From: Clostridia bacterium
GTDB taxonomy: Bacteria > Bacillota > Clostridia > Christensenellales > Aristaeellaceae
DNA: 64,000 bases
Assembly: GCA_017512985.1 (NCBI GenBank)
Contig: JAFWEJ010000008.1
Location: 434,001 to 498,000 of the forward strand
Direction: 5' to 3'
The translations under genes were made by a program, and so were the position numbers. Shown piece by piece: positions 25,615-34,616 of this stretch. Below the pieces are notes generated by a model. The model saw only the letters and a program-made list of their open reading frames with translations, was not told where the DNA came from and did no database searches. The first letter of the stretch is position 1. Each line of letters opens with the position of its first letter.

Positions 25615-26961
25615 TCAGTTTCTCATGGAATGAAGCGGTGCGGGAATCCTGCCGCCTCTGTTGATGAACGCCTCGTTGCGGAAACTGTTGACGGGCATGA
25701 CCGGCGCATGGCCGAGCAGGCCTCCGAATTCGACCGTGTCCCCCGCTTTTTTGCCGACGGCAGGAATCACGCGCACGGCGGTCGTTTTGTTGTTGATCAT
25801 TCCGATCGCAGCCTCATCCGCTATAATTCCGCTGATTGTTTCTGCCGGAGTTTCTCCCGGGATTGCGATCATGTCCAGGCCGACAGAGCAGACGCAGGTC
25901 ATGGCTTCCAGTTTTTCAAGCGACAGCGCTCCGGCAGCAGCCGCTTCGATCATACCGATATCCTCGCTGACAGGAATGAATGCGCCGCTGAGACCGCCCA
26001 CATGGTTGCTGGCCATGATGCCGCCCTTTTTCACCGCGTCGTTCAGCAGGGCAAGCGCGGCTGTCGTTCCGGGCGCGCCGGCATATTCAAGCCCCATCTC
26101 GGTAAGTATATGCGCAACGGAGTCGCCTCGCGCGGGCGTCGGCGCCAGGCTCAGGTCAACAATGCCGAACGGGATGTTCAGCCTTCTGCTGGCCTCCCTT
26201 GCAACAAGCTGGCCGACCCTTGTGATCTTGAATGCCGTACGCTTGATTGTTTCTGCCACTACGTCAAAAGGTTGACCCTTGACGCTCTCCAGTGCAACCT
26301 TCACGACGCCCGGTCCGGAAACGCCGACATTGATCGCGCATTCGGGTTCTCCGACGCCGCAGAATGCGCCGGCCATAAACGGATTGTCTTCCACAGCGTT
26401 CGCGAACACGACCAGTTTGGCACAGCCGAGGCCGTCTGATGAGGCCGTCATCGCTGCTGTCTTTTTTATAATCTGCCCCATTTCACGAACAGCGTTCATA
26501 TTGATTCCGGCCCGCGTGGAAGCTACATTAACACTGGAACAAAGCAGATTTGTTTCACTGAGCACCTGCGGAATCGAGGCAAGCAGCCTTTCATCAGCGT
26601 TCGTCGCGCCCTTGTGCATCAGGGCCGAATATCCGCCGAGGAAATTCACGCCCACTTCCCTGGCGGCACGGTCCAGCGCCCGGGCAATCGGAACGGGATC
26701 CCCCTGGGCGATCATGCTGATCGGGGTGACGCTGATGCGCTTGTTAACAATCGGGATGCCGAATTCCTTTTCGATTTCTTCCCCTGTGTGGACCAGATTT
26801 CTGGCGGTATAGCAGATTTTATCATATACGCGGTCCGCACAGCGGTCTGCCTCCGGTTCGGAACAGTCCAGCAAATTAATTCCGAGCGTAATTGTCCTGA
26901 TATCAAAGTTCTCTTCCTGGATCATCCGCATCGTCTGGAGTATTTCACCTGTTTCAATCAT
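25615..26961 (-). CDS. PFL family protein (UPF0210)
   Basis: A 448-residue protein of the conserved UPF0210/DUF711 family, structurally related to pyruvate-formate-lyase-like folds but lacking a demonstrated activity. Recognisable blocks are [20 protein letters not shown] near the start (here EILQTMRM), [11 protein letters not shown], and the [17 protein letters not shown] segment. No glycyl-radical motif is seen. It is directly preceded by the ACT-domain gene, 12 nt away; the ACT-PFL pair is found in many Bacillota and Archaea. Function unknown. Confidence 0.93.
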   Translation of the reverse strand: MIETGEILQTMRMIQEENFDIRTITLGINLLDCSEPEADRCADRVYDKICYTARNLVHTGEEIEKEFGIPIVNKRISVTPISMIAQGDPVPIARALDRAAREVGVNFLGGYSALMHKGATNADERLLASIPQVLSETNLLCSSVNVASTRAGINMNAVREMGQIIKKTAAMTASSDGLGCAKLVVFANAVEDNPFMAGAFCGVGEPECAINVGVSGPGVVKVALESVKGQPFDVVAETIKRTAFKITRVGQLVAREASRRLNIPFGIVDLSLAPTPARGDSVAHILTEMGLEYAGAPGTTAALALLNDAVKKGGIMASNHVGGLSGAFIPVSEDIGMIEAAAAGALSLEKLEAMTCVCSVGLDMIAIPGETPAETISGIIADEAAIGMINNKTTAVRVIPAVGKKAGDTVEFGGLLGHAPVMPVNSFRNEAFINRGGRIPAPLHSMRN

Positions 26962-26973
26962 GGTATTTCCTCC

Positions 26974-27246
26974 TCAGATACGGTGCATGGCGTCAAAGAT
27001 ATCCATACGCTGCATATGGATGGTCATTTTCAGTTCGTCCCTTACGGGCTGGAGTTCCCTGTCTATCTCCTCAAAGCGGAGATGGGCGCCGTCCAGGTCA
27101 ACGACCATCATCATTGTAAAATACCCGTCCAGGATCGTCTGCGAGATGTCCAGGATGTTGATATTCATCTCGCTGAGCTTTGTCGCAACTTTGGCGATAA
27201 TGCCTGTGGAATCAAGTCCTGTAACGGAAATCAGCGCCTTTGTCAT
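26974..27246 (-). CDS. ACT-domain protein (UPF0237)
   Basis: A stand-alone ACT domain of 90 residues: MTKALISVTGLDSTGIIAKV opens the ligand-binding fold and EMNINILDISQTIL forms the first helix-strand pair. Such domains bind amino acids. ATG at 27246 follows GGAGGGAA; an upstream open frame to 27333 runs over the promoter and is not coding. It is the first gene of the minus-strand run ACT, PFL, obgE, yhbY, murC, alr. Confidence 0.92.
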   Translation of the reverse strand: MTKALISVTGLDSTGIIAKVATKLSEMNINILDISQTILDGYFTMMMVVDLDGAHLRFEEIDRELQPVRDELKMTIHMQRMDIFDAMHRI

Positions 27247-27279
27247 AAGTCCATTTCCCTCCGGATCGTTTATCGCTTC

Positions 27280-27309
27280 ATTATAGTGACCGCGCTGTGT
27301 GTTTGTCAA
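27280..27309 (-). promoter_or_regulatory. Strong sigma-A promoter for the ACT-PFL-obgE-murC run
   Basis: Minus strand: TTGACA (complement of 27304-27309), 18 nt, TATAAT (complement of 27280-27285). Both hexamers are perfect; the spacer is one longer than optimal. It lies 34 nt before the ACT gene start and is the best candidate to drive the housekeeping run that follows. Confidence 0.85.
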
Positions 27310-27310
27310 T

Positions 27311-27344
27311 TTTACTTTTTTTTCAACGCTCATTATGATATAAT
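27311..27344 (+). promoter_or_regulatory. possible promoter for maf/mre genes
   Basis: TTTACT at 27311-27316, 17 nt, TATGAT at 27334-27339, with an overlapping TATAAT at 27339-27344. It is divergent from the strong ACT-gene promoter and abuts it. The -35 is weak. Confidence 0.45.
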
Positions 27345-27379
27345 AATCAGGTTCAGATTATGCGGGAAGGAGGATCAGG

Positions 27380-27967
27380 ATGAGCGGACTGATATTGGCA
27401 TCACGCTCTCCGCGCCGGTGCGAACTGCTTTCCCGGCTGGGCCTTTCCTTCGAAACGGATGCTCCTGACGTTGATGAAAGCTGCAGCCTTCCCGCAGAGG
27501 AAGCCGTACAGCAGCTGTCTCTCCGGAAAGCTTCCGCTGCCGCTTCAGCGCATCCCGGCTGCTGGATTCTCGGAGCTGACACGCTGGTCTCTCTGGATGG
27601 ACAGTCCCTCGGGAAACCGGCTGACGAAAAAGACGCTTTCCGAATGCTCCGGATGCTTTCCGGCCATACACATCAGGTCTGTACCGGCGTCACGGTTATC
27701 TCGCCTTCAGGTGATATCCTGACCGGTTTTGACTGTACCGACGTGACCTTCGATCTTCTGGATGACAGTGAGATTGAATCCTATGTGCGTTCGGGAGAAC
27801 CGATGGACAAGGCAGGGGCTTATGCGTTGCAGGGAAAAGCCGGATCATGGGTTACCCGTATCAACGGGTCGGATACCTCCGTTATCGGACTTCCGCTTTA
27901 CCTGGTCCGCCGGATGCTGATCCGGTCCGGTTTCCCGCTGAATGATGATTCCTCCACACCAAACTGA
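27380..27967 (+). CDS. maf: Maf-family nucleotide pyrophosphatase
   Basis: Hydrolyses non-canonical or modified nucleoside triphosphates (dTTP/UTP-type in YhdE-like members). The 195-residue protein has the Maf N-terminus ILASRSPRRCELL, the substrate-specificity Ser/Arg/Arg triplet, GADTLVSLDGQSLGKP and GAYALQGKA near the end. RBS AAGGAGG is 8 nt before the ATG. It lies 18 nt before mreB; maf-mreBCD is a long-known arrangement in Bacillus and clostridia. Confidence 0.95.
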   Translation: MSGLILASRSPRRCELLSRLGLSFETDAPDVDESCSLPAEEAVQQLSLRKASAAASAHPGCWILGADTLVSLDGQSLGKPADEKDAFRMLRMLSGHTHQVCTGVTVISPSGDILTGFDCTDVTFDLLDDSEIESYVRSGEPMDKAGAYALQGKAGSWVTRINGSDTSVIGLPLYLVRRMLIRSGFPLNDDSSTPN

Positions 27968-27985
27968 CTAAAGGATGATTGTATT

Positions 27986-29014
27986 ATGCCTTTTCTGGCA
28001 CCCGATATCGGCATTGACCTCGGCACCGAGAACATCAACGTTTATGTTCGCGGCCGCGGCATTGTGATCTCCGAACCTTCCCTCGTTGTTCTCGACCGTG
28101 AAAACAGGCACACTGTCCGCGCGGTCGGTGATGAAGCCCGGTTTCTTTACGGGCGCTCCCCGGATCAGCTGATTGCGGTTTCACCGATCCACAACGGCCA
28201 GGTCGCCGATTTTGACATTGCCGAGCTCATGTTCAAGTATTTTATCCGGAAGGCGATCGGCGTTTCATATCTCGGAAAGCCGCGGATCATTGTTTCCGTT
28301 CCCTGCGGAATGGATGACGTCAACCGCAAAGCGCTGACTGAGGCAATCCGCATGGCCGGTTCCAAACATGTATTCCTGATCGAAAAGCCTTTTGCTTCGG
28401 CTATCGGGACAGGCCTTCCTGTGTACGATCCGATCGGAAGCCTGGTTGTGGATATCGGCGCCGGAACGACCGACGTCGCGGTAATTTCGCTCGGCGGGCT
28501 GGTCGTATCCCAGAGCGTCCAGGTCGGAGGAAACAAGTTCAATGAAGCGATTGCCGAATACCTTCGCAAGGAGTGCAGCATCCTGATCGGCGAGCAGACG
28601 GCCGACAATATCAAAAAGGATCTCGCTGCCGCCCTTCCCCTTGACGAACCCCGGTCGATCCTGGTACGCGGCGTCAACCAGCTTAACACATCCGCCGGCA
28701 CCGTGCAGTTTTCTTCGCAGCAGGCCTATGAGGCTGTGAAGAATCCGTGCAAGGCAATCGTAAAGACCGTCCGATGGGTTCTTGAAAGAACACCGCCCGA
28801 ACTGGCTGCTGACATCATGAAGAGCGGCATCCACCTGACCGGTGACGGGGCAAGGCTTTTTGCGCTGGACCGCTATATATCCGAAAGTCTCGGTATGCCA
28901 GTACTTCTTGCGCGCGATCCCGGAGACTGCTGCATTCTGGGCATCGGATACCTGACAGAGAATATCCAGCTTGTGACGCCGCAGGACAAAAGATCCCGCC
29001 CTTCGATGAAATAA
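27986..29014 (+). CDS. mreB: Rod-shape protein MreB/Mbl
   Basis: Bacterial actin that forms membrane-bound filaments guiding the elongasome. The 342-residue protein has phosphate-1 IGIDLGTENINVYV, connect-1, phosphate-2 VVDIGAGTTDVAVISLGG and the adenosine loop GIHLTGDGARLFALD. The short hydrophobic N-terminus (MPFLAPD) could aid membrane contact. It is the first of mreB, mreC, mreD and PBP2 in one direction. Whether it is MreB, Mbl or MreBH cannot be told, but the gene order argues for MreB. Confidence 0.95.
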   Translation: MPFLAPDIGIDLGTENINVYVRGRGIVISEPSLVVLDRENRHTVRAVGDEARFLYGRSPDQLIAVSPIHNGQVADFDIAELMFKYFIRKAIGVSYLGKPRIIVSVPCGMDDVNRKALTEAIRMAGSKHVFLIEKPFASAIGTGLPVYDPIGSLVVDIGAGTTDVAVISLGGLVVSQSVQVGGNKFNEAIAEYLRKECSILIGEQTADNIKKDLAAALPLDEPRSILVRGVNQLNTSAGTVQFSSQQAYEAVKNPCKAIVKTVRWVLERTPPELAADIMKSGIHLTGDGARLFALDRYISESLGMPVLLARDPGDCCILGIGYLTENIQLVTPQDKRSRPSMK

Positions 29015-29064
29015 CCCGGGACACAAACCCGTTTTACTTTTCGGAAAGGAGGTGAGCGCCGTCC

Positions 29065-30591
29065 ATGGCAGGCAAAAGACGCTCCGATCGGAAAACCGAT
29101 GACCGTCGTCCCGTTGTAACAGACGATTTTATCTATAATGATCCGGATACGGATGAATCCGGCGATGCCGTCAGCGAACCGGTTTCCGATACGCCTGAGG
29201 AAGCCATACGAAAGCTTCGCCGCAGGAACGCCGCTTCTTCTCCTGATGCCGGTCCTGACCGGTCCTCCCCCGAATCATCCCCTTCCGCGGAAACTGATTC
29301 CGGTTCTGCGGAAAAACGCACGGTCTATTCTTCCGGGATCATGCTGGATGAAAACCTTCAGCCTGTCCAGCCCGCCGGAAAGAAAATCCGGCGTGCCCAT
29401 CCCGTAATCCGCGGCTTTATCCTCGTTTCTGTTACACTCGTGCTGATCCTGACCGTTGCTTCCTATATTTTCCATCGGATCTCTGACACAACGCCGGGGC
29501 TCGACATCCCCGAAAAAGCGATCGGCACAGTCGTAACGCCGGTCCAGGATTTCTTTTCCGGCCTTACGGAAACGCTGTTCGGTTATTTCCGGTCCATGAA
29601 GCTGCGCGCCAATATCGAGGCGGAATACAACGAGCTTCGCGCCCGCAATGAGCAGCTTGAATATAAGGCAATGCTTGCCGACGAACTGCAGAACACGCTT
29701 CAGCAGTATGAGGACATGCAGGCTGAGATTGAGGCAAACAAAGCCATGTCCCCTGTTGTCTGTACCGTCATCGGCAGATCGGATTCCAACTATTTTTCCA
29801 CGCTGACAATCAACAAAGGGACTGCAGACGGTATTACGGATTATATGGCCGTCACGATTTCCGGTGCGCTGGTGGGCTATACGGAAAGCACCCAGGCCCA
29901 TAAGGCAACCGTCCGTACAATCATTGACTCCGACGCTTCCATTGCCGCGCTGATCCAGTCCTCCCGCGACCAGGGAACCGTCCGGGGTACGCTCGGTATA
30001 GACGGAAAGCCGATGTGCAGGATGTATTATCTGCCGGATGACAACCTGCCGCGGCCCGGAGACCTGGTGGTTACTTCCAACGTCGGCCTGTCCTTTCCCA
30101 AGGGAATCCCGATCGGCACCGTTCAGGAAAGTACCCGCGGCATGGACGCGAACAAGCAGTATATTGTTATCAGCCCGAAGGTCGATTTCCAGCACCTGGA
30201 ATATGTAATCGTCCTCCGGTACAAGCCTGAACCGGAGGCAATAGAAGGCCGGGAGAACGGGCGGACAAATGTTCAGCTTCAGCCGCTTGAAAGCGCCAGG
30301 CCTTCCCCTGTTGTTCCCGAGATTGCTTCTTCCCTGTTTGATTCTCAGGAAAGCGTAAGCCCTGATCCCAACGCAACAGTGACTCCTTCCCCGACGCCCA
30401 CCGAAACGCCTACGCCCACCCCGACGCCGACGCCTGTTCCGACGCCGACATCTGACGAAACTCCGCTGCTTTACAACATTTTCAATCTGCGCGGTGATCC
30501 GACGCCCACTCCGACGCCGATATCTGCGCCGACGAGCACGCCTTATTTTACCCCCGATCCCGACGGAATGACATTCGAGGAGGATGAATAG
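29065..30591 (+). CDS. mreC: Rod-shape protein MreC with long disordered ends
   Basis: Bitopic membrane protein of the elongasome. At 508 residues it is much longer than usual (about 280-370). Residues 1-110 are acidic and disordered; the membrane helix is at about 115-137 (VIRGFILVSVTLVLILTV), a coiled coil at about 170-215, and the MreC beta-barrel core at about 225-405 (IGRSDSNYFSTLTINKGTAD, GDLVVTSNVG, GIPIGTV). The last 80 residues are Pro/Thr-rich with tandem TPTP units and end acidic. RBS AAAGGAGGTG precedes the ATG by about 13 nt. The tail would lie outside the membrane and may span the wall. Confidence 0.93.
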   Translation: MAGKRRSDRKTDDRRPVVTDDFIYNDPDTDESGDAVSEPVSDTPEEAIRKLRRRNAASSPDAGPDRSSPESSPSAETDSGSAEKRTVYSSGIMLDENLQPVQPAGKKIRRAHPVIRGFILVSVTLVLILTVASYIFHRISDTTPGLDIPEKAIGTVVTPVQDFFSGLTETLFGYFRSMKLRANIEAEYNELRARNEQLEYKAMLADELQNTLQQYEDMQAEIEANKAMSPVVCTVIGRSDSNYFSTLTINKGTADGITDYMAVTISGALVGYTESTQAHKATVRTIIDSDASIAALIQSSRDQGTVRGTLGIDGKPMCRMYYLPDDNLPRPGDLVVTSNVGLSFPKGIPIGTVQESTRGMDANKQYIVISPKVDFQHLEYVIVLRYKPEPEAIEGRENGRTNVQLQPLESARPSPVVPEIASSLFDSQESVSPDPNATVTPSPTPTETPTPTPTPTPVPTPTSDETPLLYNIFNLRGDPTPTPTPISAPTSTPYFTPDPDGMTFEEDE

Positions 30592-30593
30592 GC

Positions 30594-31208
30594 ATGCAGA
30601 GAACCTCCTCACGCCAGTACCAGACAGGCTTCTTCAGGCGCTATGTCTCCCTTGCCCTCATTATCATCTTCGGCTACCTCTTCGAGGTAAGTGTAATTCC
30701 TTATATCAGGCCGTTCGGCGTCTCCCCGAACCTGCTTTATGTTGTGATCGGCATCATTACCGTCGCGTGCGGCAAGCTCCGCGCTTTCTGGGCCGGCATG
30801 ATCTACGGACTGCTGATGGAGATCATGCTTCCGTCTGTCACATTCCTTAACCTGGCAATCTACCCGATCACCACGCTTTTCTGTTCTTTTGCCTTTGCCG
30901 ACAAGCCGCTGAAGACGATCGAATATGAAAGGGCAACAAATAAAAGCACCAAAGAGCTTCCCGCCTGGCTCAGGACAGTGCTGTGCACCGCCCTGAACAC
31001 CCTTGTTTTTGAGATCGTAAATGTAACCTATATCTATCTTGGAGGCTCCGTGCTTCAGGCCGGGCACTTTATCCGGGCCTTTGCCGCTGTTGTGCTGACC
31101 TCCTGCCTCTGTTTCATCCTTCTGTTCCCCCTCAGGCGGATTCTCCTCGGGCGCAAAACGGAAGTCCTTGTCCTGAAGAGCGCACCGGTCGTTTTCCGCA
31201 GGACCTGA
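30594..31208 (+). CDS. mreD: Rod-shape protein MreD
   Basis: Polytopic membrane component of the elongasome, 204 residues, with about five hydrophobic segments (YVSLALIIIFGYLFEVSVIP, LLYVVIGIITVACGK, FLNLAIYPITTLFCSF, ALNTLVFEIVNVTYIYL, AAVVLTSCLCFILLFP). MreD proteins diverge strongly in sequence; position 2 nt after mreC and before PBP2 makes the assignment firm. The ATG at 30594 follows GAGGATG in the end of mreC. Confidence 0.9.
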   Translation: MQRTSSRQYQTGFFRRYVSLALIIIFGYLFEVSVIPYIRPFGVSPNLLYVVIGIITVACGKLRAFWAGMIYGLLMEIMLPSVTFLNLAIYPITTLFCSFAFADKPLKTIEYERATNKSTKELPAWLRTVLCTALNTLVFEIVNVTYIYLGGSVLQAGHFIRAFAAVVLTSCLCFILLFPLRRILLGRKTEVLVLKSAPVVFRRT

Positions 31209-31261
31209 TCTGATTCAGGCCTTCTGCAGTCTTTAATTCCCGGAGAAAGGAGCGAATATAA

Positions 31262-33778
31262 ATGGACAAGAAAAACAGAACTGCTGAATTCTGGCGTTAT
31301 GCCGGTTTTCTGGTTGTGCTTTTCGGCATTTTTATCTGGCTCGTTTCCGGTTTGGTGAATCTTCAGCTGAAACAATCCGATGAAATGCTTGAAAAAGCGG
31401 ACGATACAAAAACCAAGACGATCGCGCTGCGCGGCAAGCGCGGCAACATATCCACCTCCGACTCTGTTATTATGGCGGAGGATGAACTGATCTATAATGT
31501 GACTTTCCAGAAGGACGCATCTGCCAACACAGCCGAACTGTATTCAAAGTACACTGCTTCCATTCTCGAAACAATCGATATTGTCGAAAAAAACGGCGGA
31601 AAGATTGCTGTTTCCTTTGTTATTGAACGCAACCCCGAACCCACGCCGGAAAACCCGGAGGAATGGATCTTCAATTTCGGATCCGGCGTATCCGAATCCG
31701 TGCTTGAAACGAGAGAACGCCAATGGCGTTCCAACAATTACCTGACAAACAAGGAAAAATACAAGACGGCCACCCAGTGTATTGAAAGACTGAAGTCAAG
31801 ATATCAGATCACAGATGACGTTTCGGAAGAAAACATGCTTAAGATCATGGCAATCTATTCCGAGATGCAGATGAACATCTTCAATTCCCAGCCGATCGTC
31901 ATCGCGAAGGATGTTCGCTATGAAACGGTTATCGAAATCGAGACGCGTTCCATGATGCTTCCGGGCATGAGTATTGAGATAGGCACAAAACGCGTGTATC
32001 CCCGTTCCAATCTTGCCTCCCAGATTATCGGCTATACCGGTGCAATTCCCTCCAGGGCCATGTGGCTGACGCTGCAGGCGAAAGGCTATTCCTATAACGA
32101 TACAATCGGCCGCGACGGAATTGAATCCTCCATGGAGGACTGGCTGACCCAGAATTCTTCGCTCCGCAAAGGCCAGCGGGTTGTTGAGCGCGACCAGATG
32201 TCCCGTATTGTCCGGGAACTGAACGAATATCATGTCGATCCGAAGGACGGCAACAACGTCAAGCTGACGCTCAACGCCGCCTATCAGCAGGAAGCGGAAA
32301 GATGTATCCGCAACAACGTCATCACAGTCCGCAATAACCAGGAAAAAAAGCTTGCTTCCGAATCCTGGCTTGAAGCGAATAAAAACGATATCCATAACCG
32401 CGACTGGGCCAAATATCCCCTTGAACTGGCTGAGCACGGATGCCTGATTGTTCTGGATATGCAGTGCCGCGTACTTGCGCTGGCGAATTATCCGACCTAC
32501 GACCTGAACGCGCTGGTCGCAGGCGGAAAAGACGCCATGGCCATCCTGGGCGATTCCAGAAATCTTCTTCTGAACTACGGAATCCATGCGCGCGGAACGC
32601 CCGGATCGATCTTTAAGATGGTTACCGGCATGGGCGCCCTGTCCGAAGGCGAGCTCAAGCTGACCGAACGCATATCCGATATGGGTTATTACACAAAGTA
32701 CAACCAGGACCTTACAACAGCGCCGAAATGCTGGATCAACAAGAATTACAGATGGCAGCACGCCAATCAGACCATCGTCGAAGGGCTGACCAACTCCTGC
32801 AATTACTTCTTCTATGAGCTTTCATCCCGTCTCGGCGAGGAACGCCTTTACCGTTACGCGCAGCTGTTCGGCCTGACTTCCAAAACCGGAATCGACCTCC
32901 CCGGTGAAGTCCGTTCCGTTGTCGGGTGCCAGAATACCCTGTATGATCCTACCAAAGCTGTCAATGAAGCCAATCAGGACACGTCCCTCCCCATCATCGT
33001 ATTCAACTCGATCAAGAAACATCTTAGAAACTGCGGTCAGTCGCGGAACATTGAATATGATGACGAGCGCCTTTCCATCTGCGCCAAGCGACTTATGGAT
33101 ATGGCCGTCAACAAGAATGAGAGCGAATGGCTGGAGAACATGCGCACAATCCTGATGGAAGAGCTCAACATGACCAAGGAAATGGTCTATCTGCAGTCTG
33201 TCATCGGCGATACATACAACTATATGAACGATATCAAGTGGGGCGGCGGCCAGACCATTCTGACCGGCATCGGCCAGTCCGTAACGGTTCTGACCCCCAT
33301 TGCGGTAGCCCGTTACGTCTGTACCGTTGCAAACGACGGCCGTCTGTACAACGTTTCACTGATCGACTCCATTACTTCCCCGTCGGGTGAAATCCTTTCC
33401 CAGCGCGAGCCCAAGCTCCAGCACAGGCTCGAGCATTCGGACGAGTATCTTTGCAAGATCCGTGAAGGGATGAAAGGCGTGGTTGACGAGTCCGGTACCG
33501 CGAAGAAATATTTCCGGAACTGGCCTTATCAGGAACAGATCGCCGCTAAAACCGGAACCGCCCAGGTTACTTCCATCGATCTGGAGAACAATGCGTGGTT
33601 TGTATGCTTTGCCCCCTATGACAACCCTGAAATCGCGGTGGCCTGTTTCATTCCGAACGGCTATTCCGGTTCTGAGTCCTCTATTGCCCCGCGTGATTTT
33701 ATTGAATGGTATATGAAACAGAAAACCCTGCGCGACGTTGATATTGTCCTTCCGCTGGGCAATACGCTCGCGCCCTGA
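31262..33778 (+). CDS. mrdA: Penicillin-binding protein 2 (class B, elongasome transpeptidase)
   Basis: Cross-links peptidoglycan strands in the elongasome. 838 residues, longer than the usual 620-720. Membrane helix at about 14-33; pedestal domain with GYTGAIPSRAMW around 258-268; catalytic SIFK (Ser449, Lys452), SCN (512-514) and KTG (763-765, AAKTGTAQV). Between the GIDLPGE block (543-549) and GIGQSVTVLTP (669-679) lies an extra segment of about 110 residues, rich in Asn, Lys and Glu, where most PBP2 have about 20-30. RBS GAAAGGAG is about 9 nt before the ATG. It sits between mreD and minD-rodA, which fits a partner of RodA. Confidence 0.94.
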   Translation: MDKKNRTAEFWRYAGFLVVLFGIFIWLVSGLVNLQLKQSDEMLEKADDTKTKTIALRGKRGNISTSDSVIMAEDELIYNVTFQKDASANTAELYSKYTASILETIDIVEKNGGKIAVSFVIERNPEPTPENPEEWIFNFGSGVSESVLETRERQWRSNNYLTNKEKYKTATQCIERLKSRYQITDDVSEENMLKIMAIYSEMQMNIFNSQPIVIAKDVRYETVIEIETRSMMLPGMSIEIGTKRVYPRSNLASQIIGYTGAIPSRAMWLTLQAKGYSYNDTIGRDGIESSMEDWLTQNSSLRKGQRVVERDQMSRIVRELNEYHVDPKDGNNVKLTLNAAYQQEAERCIRNNVITVRNNQEKKLASESWLEANKNDIHNRDWAKYPLELAEHGCLIVLDMQCRVLALANYPTYDLNALVAGGKDAMAILGDSRNLLLNYGIHARGTPGSIFKMVTGMGALSEGELKLTERISDMGYYTKYNQDLTTAPKCWINKNYRWQHANQTIVEGLTNSCNYFFYELSSRLGEERLYRYAQLFGLTSKTGIDLPGEVRSVVGCQNTLYDPTKAVNEANQDTSLPIIVFNSIKKHLRNCGQSRNIEYDDERLSICAKRLMDMAVNKNESEWLENMRTILMEELNMTKEMVYLQSVIGDTYNYMNDIKWGGGQTILTGIGQSVTVLTPIAVARYVCTVANDGRLYNVSLIDSITSPSGEILSQREPKLQHRLEHSDEYLCKIREGMKGVVDESGTAKKYFRNWPYQEQIAAKTGTAQVTSIDLENNAWFVCFAPYDNPEIAVACFIPNGYSGSESSIAPRDFIEWYMKQKTLRDVDIVLPLGNTLAP

Positions 33779-33797
33779 TCTTGATCGGAGGAATAGC

Positions 33798-34616
33798 ATG
33801 TCAAAGTGTTTTGCTGTCGCGTCGGGTAAGGGCGGAGTAGGCAAATCCGTTCTTACCGCGAATCTGGCTGCTGCGCTTGCTTCCAACGGAACGCGTGTCC
33901 TCATTGTTGACGCCGATATCGGGCTGCGCTCTCAGGATGCTCTCCTTTCGCTTGAAAACCGTGTTGTTTATGATCTGATCGATGTATCAAACAGGGAATG
34001 CAGGCCGGACCAAGCGGTTCTTTCATGCGAATCCGTTCCTTCCCTTCACCTGCTTCCTGCCGCCCAGTTTGCAAGGGCCAAGGAACTGGAGCCGAAAATG
34101 CTTTTCCGGATAATCCGTTACCTTCGGCCTTCCTATGATTATATTTTTATCGACTGCCCGGCTGGGATTGAACGGGGGCTGCGCAACGTGCTGAACGCCG
34201 GTGTGGATGAAACTCTTCTGATCGTCACGCCGGACGATATTTCCATCCGCAGCGCCGAAAGAACCGCCCAGCTCATCGCTGCAAAAAATGCCCCTCGTCC
34301 CCGCCTGATTGTAAACAGGCTTGACTCACAGCTGATCCGCAGCGGAGAAATGTATTCCGCCGCCACCGTATCCCAGGTGCTTGATCTTCAGCTGCTCGGT
34401 GCCATTCCGGAGGATCCGGCCGTATACCGTTCCCAGCTGAAACATGACCTTTTCATCCATTATGACTGCGAAGCGAGAAACGCAGTCCTCAGGATCGCTT
34501 CACGCCTTCAGGGGCGCAATGTGCCTGTTGCGGAATACGGGAGGAAGAAAAACAGTTTCTTCCGTAAGATGTTCTCCAGGCCTTTGAAGGAGGTGCTGCC
34601 GATTGACGATCACTGA
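33798..34616 (+). CDS. minD: Septum-site ATPase MinD
   Basis: ParA/MinD-type ATPase placing the division site, 272 residues. Deviant Walker A GKGGVGKS is at 10-17, switch I LIVDADIGLRSQDALL, Walker B YIFIDCPAG. The C-terminus (NSFFRKMFSRPLKEVL) has the amphipathic pattern of a membrane-targeting sequence. ATG at 33798 follows GGAGG. minC and minE, the usual partners, are not in the window. The gene lies between PBP2 and rodA and overlaps rodA by 14 nt, so MinD is made together with the elongasome enzymes. Confidence 0.9.
   Translation: MSKCFAVASGKGGVGKSVLTANLAAALASNGTRVLIVDADIGLRSQDALLSLENRVVYDLIDVSNRECRPDQAVLSCESVPSLHLLPAAQFARAKELEPKMLFRIIRYLRPSYDYIFIDCPAGIERGLRNVLNAGVDETLLIVTPDDISIRSAERTAQLIAAKNAPRPRLIVNRLDSQLIRSGEMYSAATVSQVLDLQLLGAIPEDPAVYRSQLKHDLFIHYDCEARNAVLRIASRLQGRNVPVAEYGRKKNSFFRKMFSRPLKEVLPIDDH

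Noticed and set aside
30379-30560. ACG/CCG-rich simple repeat in mreC
   Set aside because: It encodes the Pro/Thr tail in frame and is not an independent repeat element.
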